NCBI GenBank assembly: GCA_963789215.1
Contig: CAWBJY010000013.1
Coordinates: 248,001-312,000 of the forward strand
Source: Phormidesmis sp963789215
Lineage (GTDB): Bacteria > Cyanobacteriota > Cyanobacteriia > Phormidesmidales > Phormidesmidaceae
Reading direction: 5' to 3'
DNA length: 64,000 nt
Below the pieces are notes generated by a model. The model saw only the letters and a program-made list of their open reading frames with translations, did not search any database and had not been told where the DNA came from. The first letter of the stretch is position 1. Each line of letters starts with the position of its first letter. This document shows positions 32,750 to 41,583 of this stretch, piece after piece. The position numbers and the translations under genes were made by a program.

Positions 32750-34261
32750 ATGGCGAAGGATCTGCGAGATTTTCTAAAAAAGGTGAAGGCTAGAGGGCAG
32801 CTTCGCCATGTTTCCGCGCCGGTGGATCCAGACCTGGAGATTGCTGAGATTTCCAACCGGCTACTGCAGTCGGGTGGGCCAGCGGTGCTGTTTGAAAACG
32901 TCAAAGGATCGCCCTATCCAGTAGTCGTGAACTTGCTAGGCACTGTGGAGCGAGTCTGCTGGTCGATGGGAATGGAGCATCCCGAAGAACTAGAGATTCT
33001 AGGCAAAAAGCTAGGAATGCTGCAGCAGCCAAAGCCACCGAAGACATTCTCTCAGGCCATTGACCTGGGGAAAGTGCTATTCGATGTGGTGAAGGCAAAG
33101 CCGGGAAGAGACTGGCTGCCGACCTGTCAACAAGTCGTGAAGCTAGATGACCAAGTTGACTTGACCAAAATCCCGATGATTCGCCCCTATCCCAAAGACG
33201 GTGGGAAAGTAGTAACGCTAGGGCTAGTAATTACTAAAGACGTTGATACAGGTGTGCCCAACGTAGGCGTGTATCGGCTACAGCTTCAGTCTCGCAACAC
33301 GATGACGGTGCAGTGGCTGTCGGTACGGGGCGGAGCGAGGCATTTGCGAAAGGCGGCGGAGCGAGGAAAGAGCCTAGAAATTGCGATCGCCATCGGCGTA
33401 GATCCCTTAATCATCTTGGCCGCAGCCACGCCAATTCCAGTCGATCTCTCAGAATGGCTGTTTGCTGGACTCTATGCCGGCAAGGGAGTCTCACTGGCCA
33501 AGTGTAAAACGGTTGACCTAGAAGTACCTTCAATGTCGGAGTTCGTGCTAGAGGGCACGATCACACCAGGTGAGACGGCGCTAGACGGGCCGTTTGGCGA
33601 CCATATGGGCTACTACGGCGGGGTAAATCCGGATGCACCCTTGATTCGCTTTCACTGCATGACGCACCGAAAAGCACCGATCTACCTAACAACGTTTAGC
33701 GGGCGTCCGCCAAAAGAAGAAGCCATGATGGCGATCGCCCTCAACCGCATCTATACGCCTATTCTTCGCCAGCAGGTGCCAGAGATTGTAGACTTCTTCC
33801 TGCCAATGGAAGCGCTCAGCTACAAAGCTGCCATCATCTCAATTGATAAATCCTATCCGGGGCAGGCACGTCGAGCGGCCATGGCCTTTTGGACGGCGTT
33901 ACCCCAGTTTACCTACACCAAATTCGTAATCGTCGTAGATAAAGACATCAACATTCGCGATCCGCGCCAGGTTGTGTGGGCCGTAACCTCTAAGGTTGAT
34001 CCGATTCGAGACGTATTTATCTTGCCAGATAGTCCGTTCGATTCTCTAGACTTTGCCAACGAGCGACTCGGACTCGGTAGTCGGATGGGCATTGATGCGA
34101 CAACTAAAATCGCACCTGAAACTGAACACGAGTGGGGCGAACAGCTAGAGTCTGATCCAGAAGTGGCGGCCATGGTAGAGCGACGCTGGCGAGAGTACGG
34201 CCTAGGTGACATTGTGATGGGCGAAGCGAATGCGAATGTCTTTGGCTACGACATCCACTGA
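32750..34261 (+). CDS. ubiD: UbiD family decarboxylase
   Basis: I take the ATG at 32750 (MAKDLRDFLKKVKARGQL) rather than an upstream TTG at 32729. The 503-residue protein matches prenylated-FMN-dependent UbiD decarboxylases: the GGPAVLFENVKGS N-terminal motif, VSVRGG-like LSVRGGARH, EFVLEGTITPGE and the PFGDHMGYYGG active-site region carrying the expected acidic residues. In cyanobacteria the homologue is proposed to decarboxylate a 4-hydroxybenzoate intermediate of plastoquinone synthesis. The UbiX prenyltransferase is not in this window. Confidence 0.93.
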   Translation: MAKDLRDFLKKVKARGQLRHVSAPVDPDLEIAEISNRLLQSGGPAVLFENVKGSPYPVVVNLLGTVERVCWSMGMEHPEELEILGKKLGMLQQPKPPKTFSQAIDLGKVLFDVVKAKPGRDWLPTCQQVVKLDDQVDLTKIPMIRPYPKDGGKVVTLGLVITKDVDTGVPNVGVYRLQLQSRNTMTVQWLSVRGGARHLRKAAERGKSLEIAIAIGVDPLIILAAATPIPVDLSEWLFAGLYAGKGVSLAKCKTVDLEVPSMSEFVLEGTITPGETALDGPFGDHMGYYGGVNPDAPLIRFHCMTHRKAPIYLTTFSGRPPKEEAMMAIALNRIYTPILRQQVPEIVDFFLPMEALSYKAAIISIDKSYPGQARRAAMAFWTALPQFTYTKFVIVVDKDINIRDPRQVVWAVTSKVDPIRDVFILPDSPFDSLDFANERLGLGSRMGIDATTKIAPETEHEWGEQLESDPEVAAMVERRWREYGLGDIVMGEANANVFGYDIH

Positions 34262-34383
34262 CATCGCGATCTCTGTTCTCCGGAAGAGGGTAAAAGTTAC
34301 AGAGTATTACAAGATTTACTTTCGCCCTTTCGGTTAGATCAGCCATAGCGTTGGCAGACTCGCCTTTACTCTTCAGTCTTGCT

Positions 34384-35676
34384 ATGGATCCCAAAATAAT
34401 TTTGTACGTCATCTTTGGTCTGGCGCTGCTGGGGTTTACCTGGCTGCCTGGCATCAAAGGCGCTCGTTATATCAACATACCGCTACTCTATTCTCTGCTC
34501 GCCGCGCTGCTATTTAGCCAAATTTTAGGATTGCCACGGCTCGATCCGATTAATAACGAGGCGCATACGGTAGCAACGGAGTACGTCACTGAGCTAATTG
34601 TCATTCTCTCGCTAGCGGCAGCCGGTCTAGCGATTGACCGGAAATTTCGGCTTAGAACCTGGCAGTCCACCCTGCGATTGCTGTGCGTGTCGATGCCAAT
34701 TTGCATTGCGGGCGTGGCCTTTTTAGGACACTGGATTCTGGGTCTGTCGCTTGCCGATTCTGTTTTACTAGGAGCCTGTTTGGCTCCCACCGATCCGGTG
34801 ATGGCACATACGGTTCAAGTTGGCCCGCCGAACAAAGGCGGCGAAGACCCGGTGCGGTTTGGCCTAACCACTGAGGCAGGATTGAATGACGGGTTGGCCT
34901 TTCCCTTCGTTTACCTGGCAATTAGGTTAGCTGAGCACAACGGGACGTTTGGCGGCTGGCTAATTAAGTGGGCGGCCTACGACTTTGCTTTTAGAGTCGC
35001 GATGGGGACTGTGGTAGGTGTTGGCGTTGGCTGGCTACTGGCTCAATATGCCTTTCGCGTGTCGGATGAAACAGTTCGCGAAGAGACTCGCGAAGGATTG
35101 TTCATCATGGCGGCTATCTTTTTGGCTTATGGCATTGGCGAAGCGCTACACGGCTATGGATTTTTGGCGGTGTTTGCAGCGGCAGTTTCTACCCGACAGA
35201 ACATTGAGAAGCATCACGACTACTACGCTAAGCCCTATCAGTTTGCGACCCAGCTAGAGCGCATTTTTGCTGGGCTACTGCTGATCGCGCTAGGCGGGTT
35301 TGTAGCTAGCGTGGATATGGGCCTACTATCTTGGCGTAATTTTGCGTTTGCAGCGCTGTTTATGCTGCTGCTAAGACCGGTATCCGGCGTAATCGCGCTG
35401 ACGGGGATGAAGCTACCCTGGCTAGAGAAAAATGCGATCGCATTCCTAGGCATTCGCGGCTTTGGCTCTTTCTACTATCTAGCCTATGCACAAACTCACG
35501 CCACCTTCGAAAACGTCACGCTACTCTGGAGCGTCATGACGCTGACGGTACTGCTCTCACTGCTAATCCATGGCAACTCAGCCACAGTAGCGATGAGCTG
35601 GATCGACGAGCGGCAGAACAATCGACGAAACTCTAGAGGCCGACGGCAAAAGTCGCGGCCAGAATCAATGAGCTGA
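34384..35676 (+). CDS. CPA1-type cation:proton antiporter
   Basis: I take the ATG at 34384 (MDPKIILYVIFG) over the TTG at 34351. The 430-residue protein has about 12 membrane helices. Family residues are present: ACLAPTDPVMAHTVQVG near the ion site, and TEAGLNDGLAFPF with the conserved Asn-Asp pair. It exchanges Na+ or K+ for protons across the membrane and supports salt or pH tolerance. The C-terminus is a short basic tail, unlike the long regulatory tails of some homologues. The stop codon lies in the first copy of a 15-bp tandem duplication. Confidence 0.92.
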   Translation: MDPKIILYVIFGLALLGFTWLPGIKGARYINIPLLYSLLAALLFSQILGLPRLDPINNEAHTVATEYVTELIVILSLAAAGLAIDRKFRLRTWQSTLRLLCVSMPICIAGVAFLGHWILGLSLADSVLLGACLAPTDPVMAHTVQVGPPNKGGEDPVRFGLTTEAGLNDGLAFPFVYLAIRLAEHNGTFGGWLIKWAAYDFAFRVAMGTVVGVGVGWLLAQYAFRVSDETVREETREGLFIMAAIFLAYGIGEALHGYGFLAVFAAAVSTRQNIEKHHDYYAKPYQFATQLERIFAGLLLIALGGFVASVDMGLLSWRNFAFAALFMLLLRPVSGVIALTGMKLPWLEKNAIAFLGIRGFGSFYYLAYAQTHATFENVTLLWSVMTLTVLLSLLIHGNSATVAMSWIDERQNNRRNSRGRRQKSRPESMS

Positions 35677-35701
35677 ACGGCCAGAAGCTGAACGGCCAGA
35701 A
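35672..35701. repeat. 15-bp tandem duplication across a stop codon
   Basis: Two perfect copies of GCTGAACGGCCAGAA. The first includes the TGA stop (35674-35676) of the antiporter gene, so the duplication leaves a spare stop-like TGA 15 bases on. Confidence 0.92.
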
Positions 35702-35714
35702 CAATAGCGCCATT

Positions 35715-36401
35715 TTAGACCAGTCGGCTGGTAACCAGCATTTGATTTTGCTCTAGCGTAAGCTGTAGCTCAGAGAGCTGGCTTAAAGAGTCTTTAATTT
35801 TCTGAGCTTCTTTTTGAGCCGCAACTTTACGATGAAGCGCCGCTCTCGCCAAATCTTCTCTATCTTTTTCCAAAGCTTTTTGGGCAACTCGATGCCAGGT
35901 AAACCCGTCTTCGGTCGCTCGATTGTACTGAGGAAGCAGCGTTTGAGTGGCGATCGCCACATTGCCCAGCGCTTCTTGAAAGAGCTGCATAGTTTTTGCA
36001 GGAGACTCATTCTGCGCAGCGCGACTAGCCAAATCCGAAACCTGGGGCTGCTTGATTTGATCTAGGCGTAGCCCGAAGTTATTGAGCTGTTCGCACTCGC
36101 TGTCCCCAATCTTGCACCAGGTAGCAAAGTGCTCGCAGTTATTAAAAAACAAATCGTACTCGCACTCACCCAAGCGGCTTTCAGCTCTATCTATCACAAC
36201 ATCTGGAATAAAGGCAGTGGGCTGGCGCTTAACATATATCCGGCTCCCTCTAGCAAACGCCTCTCTCGACGTTCTAGCAACGGTCGCCTCGCCCGACTTG
36301 CTGTAATGAATTACCGTGCTATCGCCGCAGTCTATACCGTGATGCTCGTAGGGTATGCCCATAATTTCTCGCATGGCATACACCTGTTCTCCTCTACCCA
36401 T
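35715..36401 (-). CDS. LRAT-domain protein with a PspA/Vipp1-like helical C-terminus
   Basis: The 228-residue protein has an LRAT (NlpC/P60-like acyltransferase or thiol hydrolase) domain at 1-100. The YEHHGID catalytic-His motif lies at 18-24 and the nucleophile motif NCEHF at 88-92 (Cys89). A middle helix region follows (100-160). The C-terminus (about 165-228), with QKALEKDREDLARAALHRK, closely resembles the EREDLARAAL hairpin of PspA/Vipp1 membrane-remodelling proteins, from memory of E. coli PspA. LRAT domains act on phospholipids; the tail may target membranes. Both points on role are inference. Confidence 0.85.
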   Translation of the reverse strand: MGRGEQVYAMREIMGIPYEHHGIDCGDSTVIHYSKSGEATVARTSREAFARGSRIYVKRQPTAFIPDVVIDRAESRLGECEYDLFFNNCEHFATWCKIGDSECEQLNNFGLRLDQIKQPQVSDLASRAAQNESPAKTMQLFQEALGNVAIATQTLLPQYNRATEDGFTWHRVAQKALEKDREDLARAALHRKVAAQKEAQKIKDSLSQLSELQLTLEQNQMLVTSRLV

Positions 36402-36483
36402 AGACCTTGCTGAATTGAATGCAGATGGCTCTAAGGTTATCCTATGCTCTAGCCTTTAGATATCGTTCTAAAGAGCTTTTGTG

Positions 36484-36885
36484 CTAAGCACTTTCTTTTG
36501 CGGCCGATCTACCCTGCGCCTGCTGCTTAGCGATCAGCGCATGAATAGTAGACATGCCTTTAGTTTGCTGCACCACATTGATTTGGATATTAGGGCCAGA
36601 GCGGGCTAGGCGAATCACTAGGCCGTCCTGCACAGGTCGGCTTTCAATGCGCTCTCCAGCTAGGTAGGTGCCGTTGGTGCCGGTATTATGAATCTCCCAG
36701 CCGTTTTCGGTCTGCCGTAGCTCTACGTGATGGCGAGAGACCACAGCGCTATAAAGTACCACATCGTTATTGACCGAGCGCCCAATGCGGACAACAGGCT
36801 CTTCTTCAAACGTCCAGCTTTGCACCGGTGTTTTGTCTATCGGATGAAGTAGAGAAAGGGTGATGACGTTATTTAATGCAGGCAA
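36484..36885 (-). CDS. FHA-domain protein
   Basis: This 133-residue protein is almost all forkhead-associated domain: VRIGRSVNNDVVL, the SRHHVELR motif and NTGTNGTYLAGERI, the phosphothreonine-binding residues. FHA domains read Thr phosphorylation by Ser/Thr kinases. The only start I see is TTG (36885); an upstream start is possible. It follows the zinc-ribbon FHA gene on the same strand by 76 bases, so the two may be one operon. Confidence 0.85.
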   Translation of the reverse strand: MPALNNVITLSLLHPIDKTPVQSWTFEEEPVVRIGRSVNNDVVLYSAVVSRHHVELRQTENGWEIHNTGTNGTYLAGERIESRPVQDGLVIRLARSGPNIQINVVQQTKGMSTIHALIAKQQAQGRSAAKESA

Positions 36886-36961
36886 AGCACAACACCAGAT
36901 AGAGAGATTACAACGGCAGCCTAGCTTTATTGAGCGAAGCGCCTGCTGTTGTTAAAACCCT

Positions 36962-37825
36962 CTAGCTGGCGGCTTCGAAAATAAAACTGACCTTATCGCC
37001 TTTGCCAAGAGCAATGCGATCGCCTGGGCGCAGCCGATGACGATTACCCGCTGGAAGGGGCAACCCATTGACATAAGTTCCGTTGGAGCTGCCAACGTCT
37101 TCTATGTAGTAGACATCGCCTTCTACGCGAAGGTTGGCATGGGTCCGAGAAACAATCTCTGAGTCTGGGAATCCAGACACGTCAATATCGGGCGGCGTTT
37201 GATCATTAGGTTTCCCAATCCGTATTACAGATAGCTGTCGGGGAAGCTCGAGGGGAGTATTCGTTTGGACGTGGCGCAGGCGAACGCTCAGGGTCTGCAA
37301 CTGAGTGACCATCGGTCGAGCTGCCGGTGGCTCAATAGCGGGAACTGGCTCGGGTGCTGGCGGTATTTCAGGCTGAGGTATTTCGGACTGAGGCGTTTCT
37401 ATCTGGCGTGCTTCTGGCTCCTCGCTGCCAATCGGTTCCTCACTGACAACAGGCTCAGGAATCAACAGCGGATCGGGTTCTACTAGCTCTGGAAGGTCGA
37501 AGTCGGGCGGATTGTTGGGCGTGGCCGAAGCTACAGCTGGGTCATTGGCTGGATTGGTGGATCGTTCCGGGCTATCTGGATTGAGGAAGTTTTGAGTTTT
37601 AATCGTTGAATCTGGAGCGGATGATGCGCCTGCGTCTGGAGAGGGAGCAGGCGTACTAGAGCCTGCGCGCAAATCTGCACCACACTGGCCGCAAAAACTG
37701 GCGTTTGCCTGAATTTCGCTACCGCAGCTAGGGCAAGCAACCAGACTAGGTAAGGGCGTGTAGCAGGCTTCGCATTGGTTTGCGCCGTCAGGGTTTTGGT
37801 GGTTGCAGTTTGGGCAGGTAATCAT
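36962..37825 (-). CDS. Double zinc-ribbon protein with C-terminal FHA domain
   Basis: The 287-residue protein begins with two zinc-ribbon motifs: CPNCNHQN...CEAC at 4-21 and CPSCGSEI...CGQCG at 31-50. A long Pro/Glu/Ser-rich linker (60-170), likely disordered and negatively charged, leads to an FHA domain (about 185-285), including IVSRTHANLR and DVGSSNGTYVNG. This order is known for signalling adaptors that sense Ser/Thr phosphorylation. It precedes the smaller FHA gene. No kinase gene is in the window. Confidence 0.9.
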   Translation of the reverse strand: MITCPNCNHQNPDGANQCEACYTPLPSLVACPSCGSEIQANASFCGQCGADLRAGSSTPAPSPDAGASSAPDSTIKTQNFLNPDSPERSTNPANDPAVASATPNNPPDFDLPELVEPDPLLIPEPVVSEEPIGSEEPEARQIETPQSEIPQPEIPPAPEPVPAIEPPAARPMVTQLQTLSVRLRHVQTNTPLELPRQLSVIRIGKPNDQTPPDIDVSGFPDSEIVSRTHANLRVEGDVYYIEDVGSSNGTYVNGLPLPAGNRHRLRPGDRIALGKGDKVSFIFEAAS

Positions 37826-37907
37826 TTAGGTAACAGAGTGAGTAGGTGTGAATGGGTTCAGTTCTTAAGCTCAACGGATAAAAGAACGAGCGGCTGATCT
37901 AGCTGAT

Positions 37908-38630
37908 CTACTTATACTGATCTGGAATACCTTCACCCGCAGCCGCATCTAATAGCCAGTGAGGGTTTGCGCTCTGAATAAGTTTGCTGGGATATTCGTG
38001 GTCGTTAGCATCTGCCGAGAAAACTTGAGAGAGTGCCTTTTGCTTGTTCTCCCCGGAAACGAGAAAGACAACTTTTCGGCCCTGGTTGATTAGAGGGACG
38101 GTAAAGGTAATGCGGGGTTCGGCGTCGTGTTTGCCGACGGTAACTAGGCGATCGCGCACATCCAAAGCCTCTGTAAACGGAAACAACGACGCCGTATGAC
38201 CATCGTCACCCATACCCTGGAGAACGAAGTCAATCACGGCCGCATCGTCAGATTTAAAGAAGTCTCGAAGGGTTTTGGCATATTTGGCGGCGTCTGCAGC
38301 AGGAGCCTGGGCGCTAGTGGGGACGCGAAAGATGTTCTCTTCGGGAATGGAAACGTGGTTAAGCCAGGCTTCTGCGGTCATGCGGGCGTTGCTTTTAGGA
38401 TCGTCGTGAGGGACGTAGCGCTCGTCGCCCCAAAAGACATAGAGCTTTTCCCAGGGAATGTCTGCTTTAATCAGGGATTCATAAAGGGGCTTAGGGGTGC
38501 TGCCGCCAGAGAGCGCGACTGTAGCGCGATCGCGTTCTGCAATAGCAGTTTGGATGGTCTCCACCATCAGCTGATGGGCGCGTTCTATCAGGGCGGGCTT
38601 ATCTGAGAGAATTTCTACGGTGGGAGCCAT
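37908..38630 (-). CDS. pgl: 6-phosphogluconolactonase
   Basis: I take the ATG at 38630 (MAPTVEILSDKPALIERA) rather than the upstream frame start at 38702, because MAPTVEIL gives the normal N-terminus. The 240-residue enzyme hydrolyses 6-phosphogluconolactone in the oxidative pentose phosphate pathway, a main NADPH source in the dark for cyanobacteria. Motifs VALSGGSTPKPLYESL, FWGDERYVPHDDPKSNARM and GMGDDGHTASLFP are intact (in pieces). It is divergent from the next gene. Confidence 0.95.
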   Translation of the reverse strand: MAPTVEILSDKPALIERAHQLMVETIQTAIAERDRATVALSGGSTPKPLYESLIKADIPWEKLYVFWGDERYVPHDDPKSNARMTAEAWLNHVSIPEENIFRVPTSAQAPAADAAKYAKTLRDFFKSDDAAVIDFVLQGMGDDGHTASLFPFTEALDVRDRLVTVGKHDAEPRITFTVPLINQGRKVVFLVSGENKQKALSQVFSADANDHEYPSKLIQSANPHWLLDAAAGEGIPDQYK

Positions 38631-38759
38631 GGGAATATCCGCTTGTATGTTTAGCTGAATTTTACGATGAGATAGTAGCTTAGCCTGTCGGTCGAGCGAC
38701 AAATGTCTCTCTTTTAGCGGGTTAATATCAAGCTGGGTCTGTGTTGTGGACGCTTACTT

Positions 38760-39488
38760 ATGTTTTCGGTTGTTTTGCCTTGTTTTAACGAAGTGCGGCA
38801 CGGCTATCTGCCAAAAATCTTAGAAAATTTGTCTGCGCAAACAGGTGATAAGCAGCTAATTGCGGTGGTCAGTCTTAGCTCGGACCGTACGTTAGACATT
38901 ATTCGGCAATTTCCGTTAGTAGAGGTCGTAGAATCTGGAGCCAACAATCGAGCGCAGCGGCTGAACGCGGGCATTCGAGCCAGTCGCGGCGAGTTCGTTT
39001 TGCTGCATCATCCGGCCACGCTGCTGCCAGAAAAAGTGGCCTTAGCTCAAGCAGCGGTGGCTTTAGAAACAGCAGTCTGGGGCGGCTTTACGCATAGCTT
39101 CGACTGGGATCGCTGGCTGCTGCGGTTTACGTCTTGGTATTCGACCAAGGTGCGATCGCGCTCAGGCATTCTCTATTTAGATCACTGTATTTTTGCTAGG
39201 CGGCAGGTACTCATAGAAATAGGCGGCGTGCCAGATATGGATATCTTTGAGGATACGGCGCTGAGTTTGGTGCTAAAGCAACAGGGATCACCGGAGATGG
39301 TACCAGATAAGGTAGTAACTTCGGCCAGACGGTTTCGCGATCGCGGTCTCTATCGGCAGGCCCTACTCAACCAACTGCTCAAGATGATGTACCACGCCGA
39401 TCTAGATCCGCAGCGGCTCAACTGGCTGTACGAAGGCAAAAGCCAAATTAACGTAGGCTACAAAGAGCCGCCTAAAGACTCACTGTGA
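38760..39488 (+). CDS. Family 2-like glycosyltransferase
   Basis: This 242-residue GT-A protein starts MFSVVLPCFNEVRHGYL with the usual sugar-nucleotide Rossmann start. It has NRAQRLNAGIRASRGEFVLLHHPA in the donor-binding part, where the usual metal-binding DXD is replaced by HHPA, and IFEDTALSLVLKQ near 165. It resembles TIGR04283-type glycosyltransferases. The acceptor is not known. Loss of a clear DXD makes metal-dependent catalysis uncertain. Confidence 0.8.
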   Translation: MFSVVLPCFNEVRHGYLPKILENLSAQTGDKQLIAVVSLSSDRTLDIIRQFPLVEVVESGANNRAQRLNAGIRASRGEFVLLHHPATLLPEKVALAQAAVALETAVWGGFTHSFDWDRWLLRFTSWYSTKVRSRSGILYLDHCIFARRQVLIEIGGVPDMDIFEDTALSLVLKQQGSPEMVPDKVVTSARRFRDRGLYRQALLNQLLKMMYHADLDPQRLNWLYEGKSQINVGYKEPPKDSL

Positions 39489-39641
39489 CAGTTTTCTCAA
39501 TACCCTCAGATTGCGATTGATGACGAGGGTTTTGGGGTAAGCTCTATGCAAACTATGATTTCAAATAAGCTTGATTTGTCTTTTGCTAAGATAATCGCGC
39601 TCTAGACGAATCTGCTGTATTTCTGCACCCGCTAAGGTTTT

Positions 39642-40442
39642 ATGACTTCCTCCCCTGCTACCGACAGAACGCCTATTGGCAGAGTGCCATCGCCGTTGGC
39701 CGCTACCTCCTTGAAGCTAGTGGGGGGCATTGCGATTCTGCTTTTCTTAATCGACTTTGTAACGGTGCTGTTTCCGCCCCAGTTTGACAACACCGCTTGG
39801 CAGCTAAACGCCACAACACAGCTTCTCGATCGCGGTATCATTCCTCTCGTTGGCATGGTGCTGCTGTTCACAGGCTATTGGATCGACAGCAACTTAGGCA
39901 ACGTGCCTAGAAAGTCGAGTCTAGCAACAGACACTCGATTTTGGACTTGCCTGCTATCTGCCTTCCTCGGCCTGGTCTTTTTAATTACGACCTTCTTGCA
40001 TCCCAACTTGGTCTTTATTCAGCGGCGCGATGCGCTCACTCGGCTAGACACTGAAGCCACAGAGCTAACGGCCCAGATGGAAAATCGACTGAGCGAAGAA
40101 ATTTCGGTAAGACGGGCGCAGGCTGACGCGCTGCTTAACGACGAAGCCGCTTTTCAAGCGGCAGTGGACAGTGGAAATTTAGACGACGGCACAAGAGCGC
40201 AAATTGAGCAGTTTCGCAAAGACCCAGAAGCCTTTAACCAGTACTGGACTTCGCAGGCTACTGAAGCGCAGAACAGAATTAAAACAGGCGTAGGCGAAGA
40301 TCAGCAAGACAAAACGTCTCTGGTTAAAACTGAAGCCACTAAAGCCCTGATTCGAGGAATTTTGAGCAGTATTTTGTTAACCATTGGCTTTGCATTCATC
40401 GGCTGGTCGGGTCTGCGCCGCTTGTTAGCGATGGTCAATTAA
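39642..40442 (+). CDS. HpsJ-like membrane protein
   Basis: This 266-residue protein has an N-terminal helix (about 23-45, KLVGGIAILLFLIDFVTVLF in part), then AWQLNATTQLLDRGIIPLVGMVLLFTGYWID, a pattern of the cyanobacterial HpsJ family (hormogonium polysaccharide/exopolysaccharide associated), followed by a third helix (about 103-122). A soluble helical region (130-235) and a C-terminal helix complete it. HpsJ is linked with polysaccharide secretion and gliding. The family call is from the RG-I-P-VG-GYW pattern. It converges on the SWIM gene. Confidence 0.8.
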   Translation: MTSSPATDRTPIGRVPSPLAATSLKLVGGIAILLFLIDFVTVLFPPQFDNTAWQLNATTQLLDRGIIPLVGMVLLFTGYWIDSNLGNVPRKSSLATDTRFWTCLLSAFLGLVFLITTFLHPNLVFIQRRDALTRLDTEATELTAQMENRLSEEISVRRAQADALLNDEAAFQAAVDSGNLDDGTRAQIEQFRKDPEAFNQYWTSQATEAQNRIKTGVGEDQQDKTSLVKTEATKALIRGILSSILLTIGFAFIGWSGLRRLLAMVN

Positions 40443-40482
40443 GCTACTTTGTCTTTCTCTTAGTTTTCATTCAAAGTCTTAT

Positions 40483-40527
40483 AAAAAGCGTAGAAGTCGG
40501 GTTAGCGCCTGATGACTACGCTTTTTT
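40483..40527. terminator. Bidirectional terminator between hpsJ-like and SWIM genes
   Basis: AAAAAGCGTAG (40483-40493) pairs with CTACGCTTTTT (40516-40526). The arms carry A- and T-tracts, so the hairpin can serve both convergent genes. Confidence 0.85.
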
Positions 40528-40549
40528 AGTCTGAAACGATTTTTCGAGA

Positions 40550-40828
40550 TCAGCTCAAGGCCGTCATCATGGCCTGCTGAGCGACGGTTTGGTATAGCGC
40601 TTTAAGGTGAGCGCTAACGGCTTGGGCTTCGGTAGCAGCAAGGGGCATATCTCCAATCACTTCTAAGACAGTTTGCTCCGAAGGCGTAATAACAACCAGC
40701 GAAGGGTCTAGCGGTTCGTCGTATTGCCAGAAGTTTTTTATTGAAGAGTAGGCTGATTTAGATGGGTAGATGAGGTTGTTTTTGTCTGCTTGGCTTTTGT
40801 GTCTGCTTTTGCTTTCGTAGACTTGGCC
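40550..40828 (-). pseudogene. Shifted-frame 3' end of the SWIM gene
   Basis: In the -1 frame relative to the SWIM protein an open run of 93 codons extends from 40828 to a TGA at 40550-40552. It encodes SAYSSIKNFWQYDEPLDPSL, VVITPSEQTVLEVIGDMP, then a helical end QQAMMTALS (given in pieces). I remember FWQYDEPLDPSLVVI-type sequences as the C-terminus of intact cyanobacterial SWIM proteins. It has no start of its own. It probably represents the true C-terminus cut off by a one-base shift in the Lys/Thr repeat region. Confidence 0.7.
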
Positions 40829-41496
40829 TTAGCAGATTTGGCCTCAGTAGATTTGACCTCAGTAGACTTTGTTTTCGTAGACTTTGTTTTCGCAGACTTT
40901 TCCGTCTCTTCTCCGTTCGTTTCTTCTTCTATATCCTCTTTATTCATCGCCTGCTGACGATGCTGGCGCAGCGCTTCAAGAATCTGTTCCTTAGTACGGC
41001 CTCTGAGCTGAAAAAGAACAAAGGGATCTTCGCGAAAAAAATCTCCTAGCTGATAGTAGACAGCGGCGATGTGCTTACAAGGATTTTTAGGATCGGGGCA
41101 GCTACACTTAGAGCTAACGTCCGCTAGCGTGAAAGGAAATAGACTGAGGCCGTTGCTCGTAAAAACCCTTTCGATATCGTCGGGCATTTCTCCAGCAAGT
41201 AGCTGAGCAGAGTAGAGAGCTTTCTCACTCAGGGTATTGATGACATAGCTCCAGTCTTCATCGGTAAAGCTTTCTATCCAGATAGAAAGTTGGTAAGGGT
41301 CGGCGGCAGTGCCCTGAACCTTGGCGTGAACCTTTGAGTTTTTGAATTCGAGGCTGAGAATATGGCCCTGACGCGCGTAGTTACGGCCTCTTTCTAGGCG
41401 TTTTTTGAAGCGGTAGGAGTTAAGTAGGTCTACCCACTGCTGCACCCACCAAGTGTCTTCAGTGGCAGCGGTGGGTTGAGGAGCAGAGTAAGTCAT
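40738..41496 (-). CDS. SWIM zinc-finger protein, likely frameshifted near its 3' end
   Basis: This 252-residue protein carries a SWIM zinc finger, CSCPDPKNPCKH, near residue 130, preceded by conserved YARQGHILSLEFKNSKVHAKVQG. SWIM proteins bind DNA or partner proteins; in cyanobacteria they are often encoded near SNF2-type helicases, which are absent here. After about residue 190 the sequence becomes Lys/Thr/Ser/Ala repeats built from 15-bp-like units and stops at TAA 40738-40740. The conserved C-terminus continues in another frame (see 40550-40828). A one-base slip, a mutation, or an assembly error could explain this. Confidence 0.8.
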   Translation of the reverse strand: MTYSAPQPTAATEDTWWVQQWVDLLNSYRFKKRLERGRNYARQGHILSLEFKNSKVHAKVQGTAADPYQLSIWIESFTDEDWSYVINTLSEKALYSAQLLAGEMPDDIERVFTSNGLSLFPFTLADVSSKCSCPDPKNPCKHIAAVYYQLGDFFREDPFVLFQLRGRTKEQILEALRQHRQQAMNKEDIEEETNGEETEKSAKTKSTKTKSTEVKSTEAKSAKAKSTKAKADTKAKQTKTTSSTHLNQPTLQ

Positions 41497-41583
41497 AAGC
41501 TACTAAGGCGGCAGATCTTTTCTTATTTTCTCACAGCGCCTGCGATTCTCCGTTTGTTACTCTCAGGCTTTTTACTCTCATGC

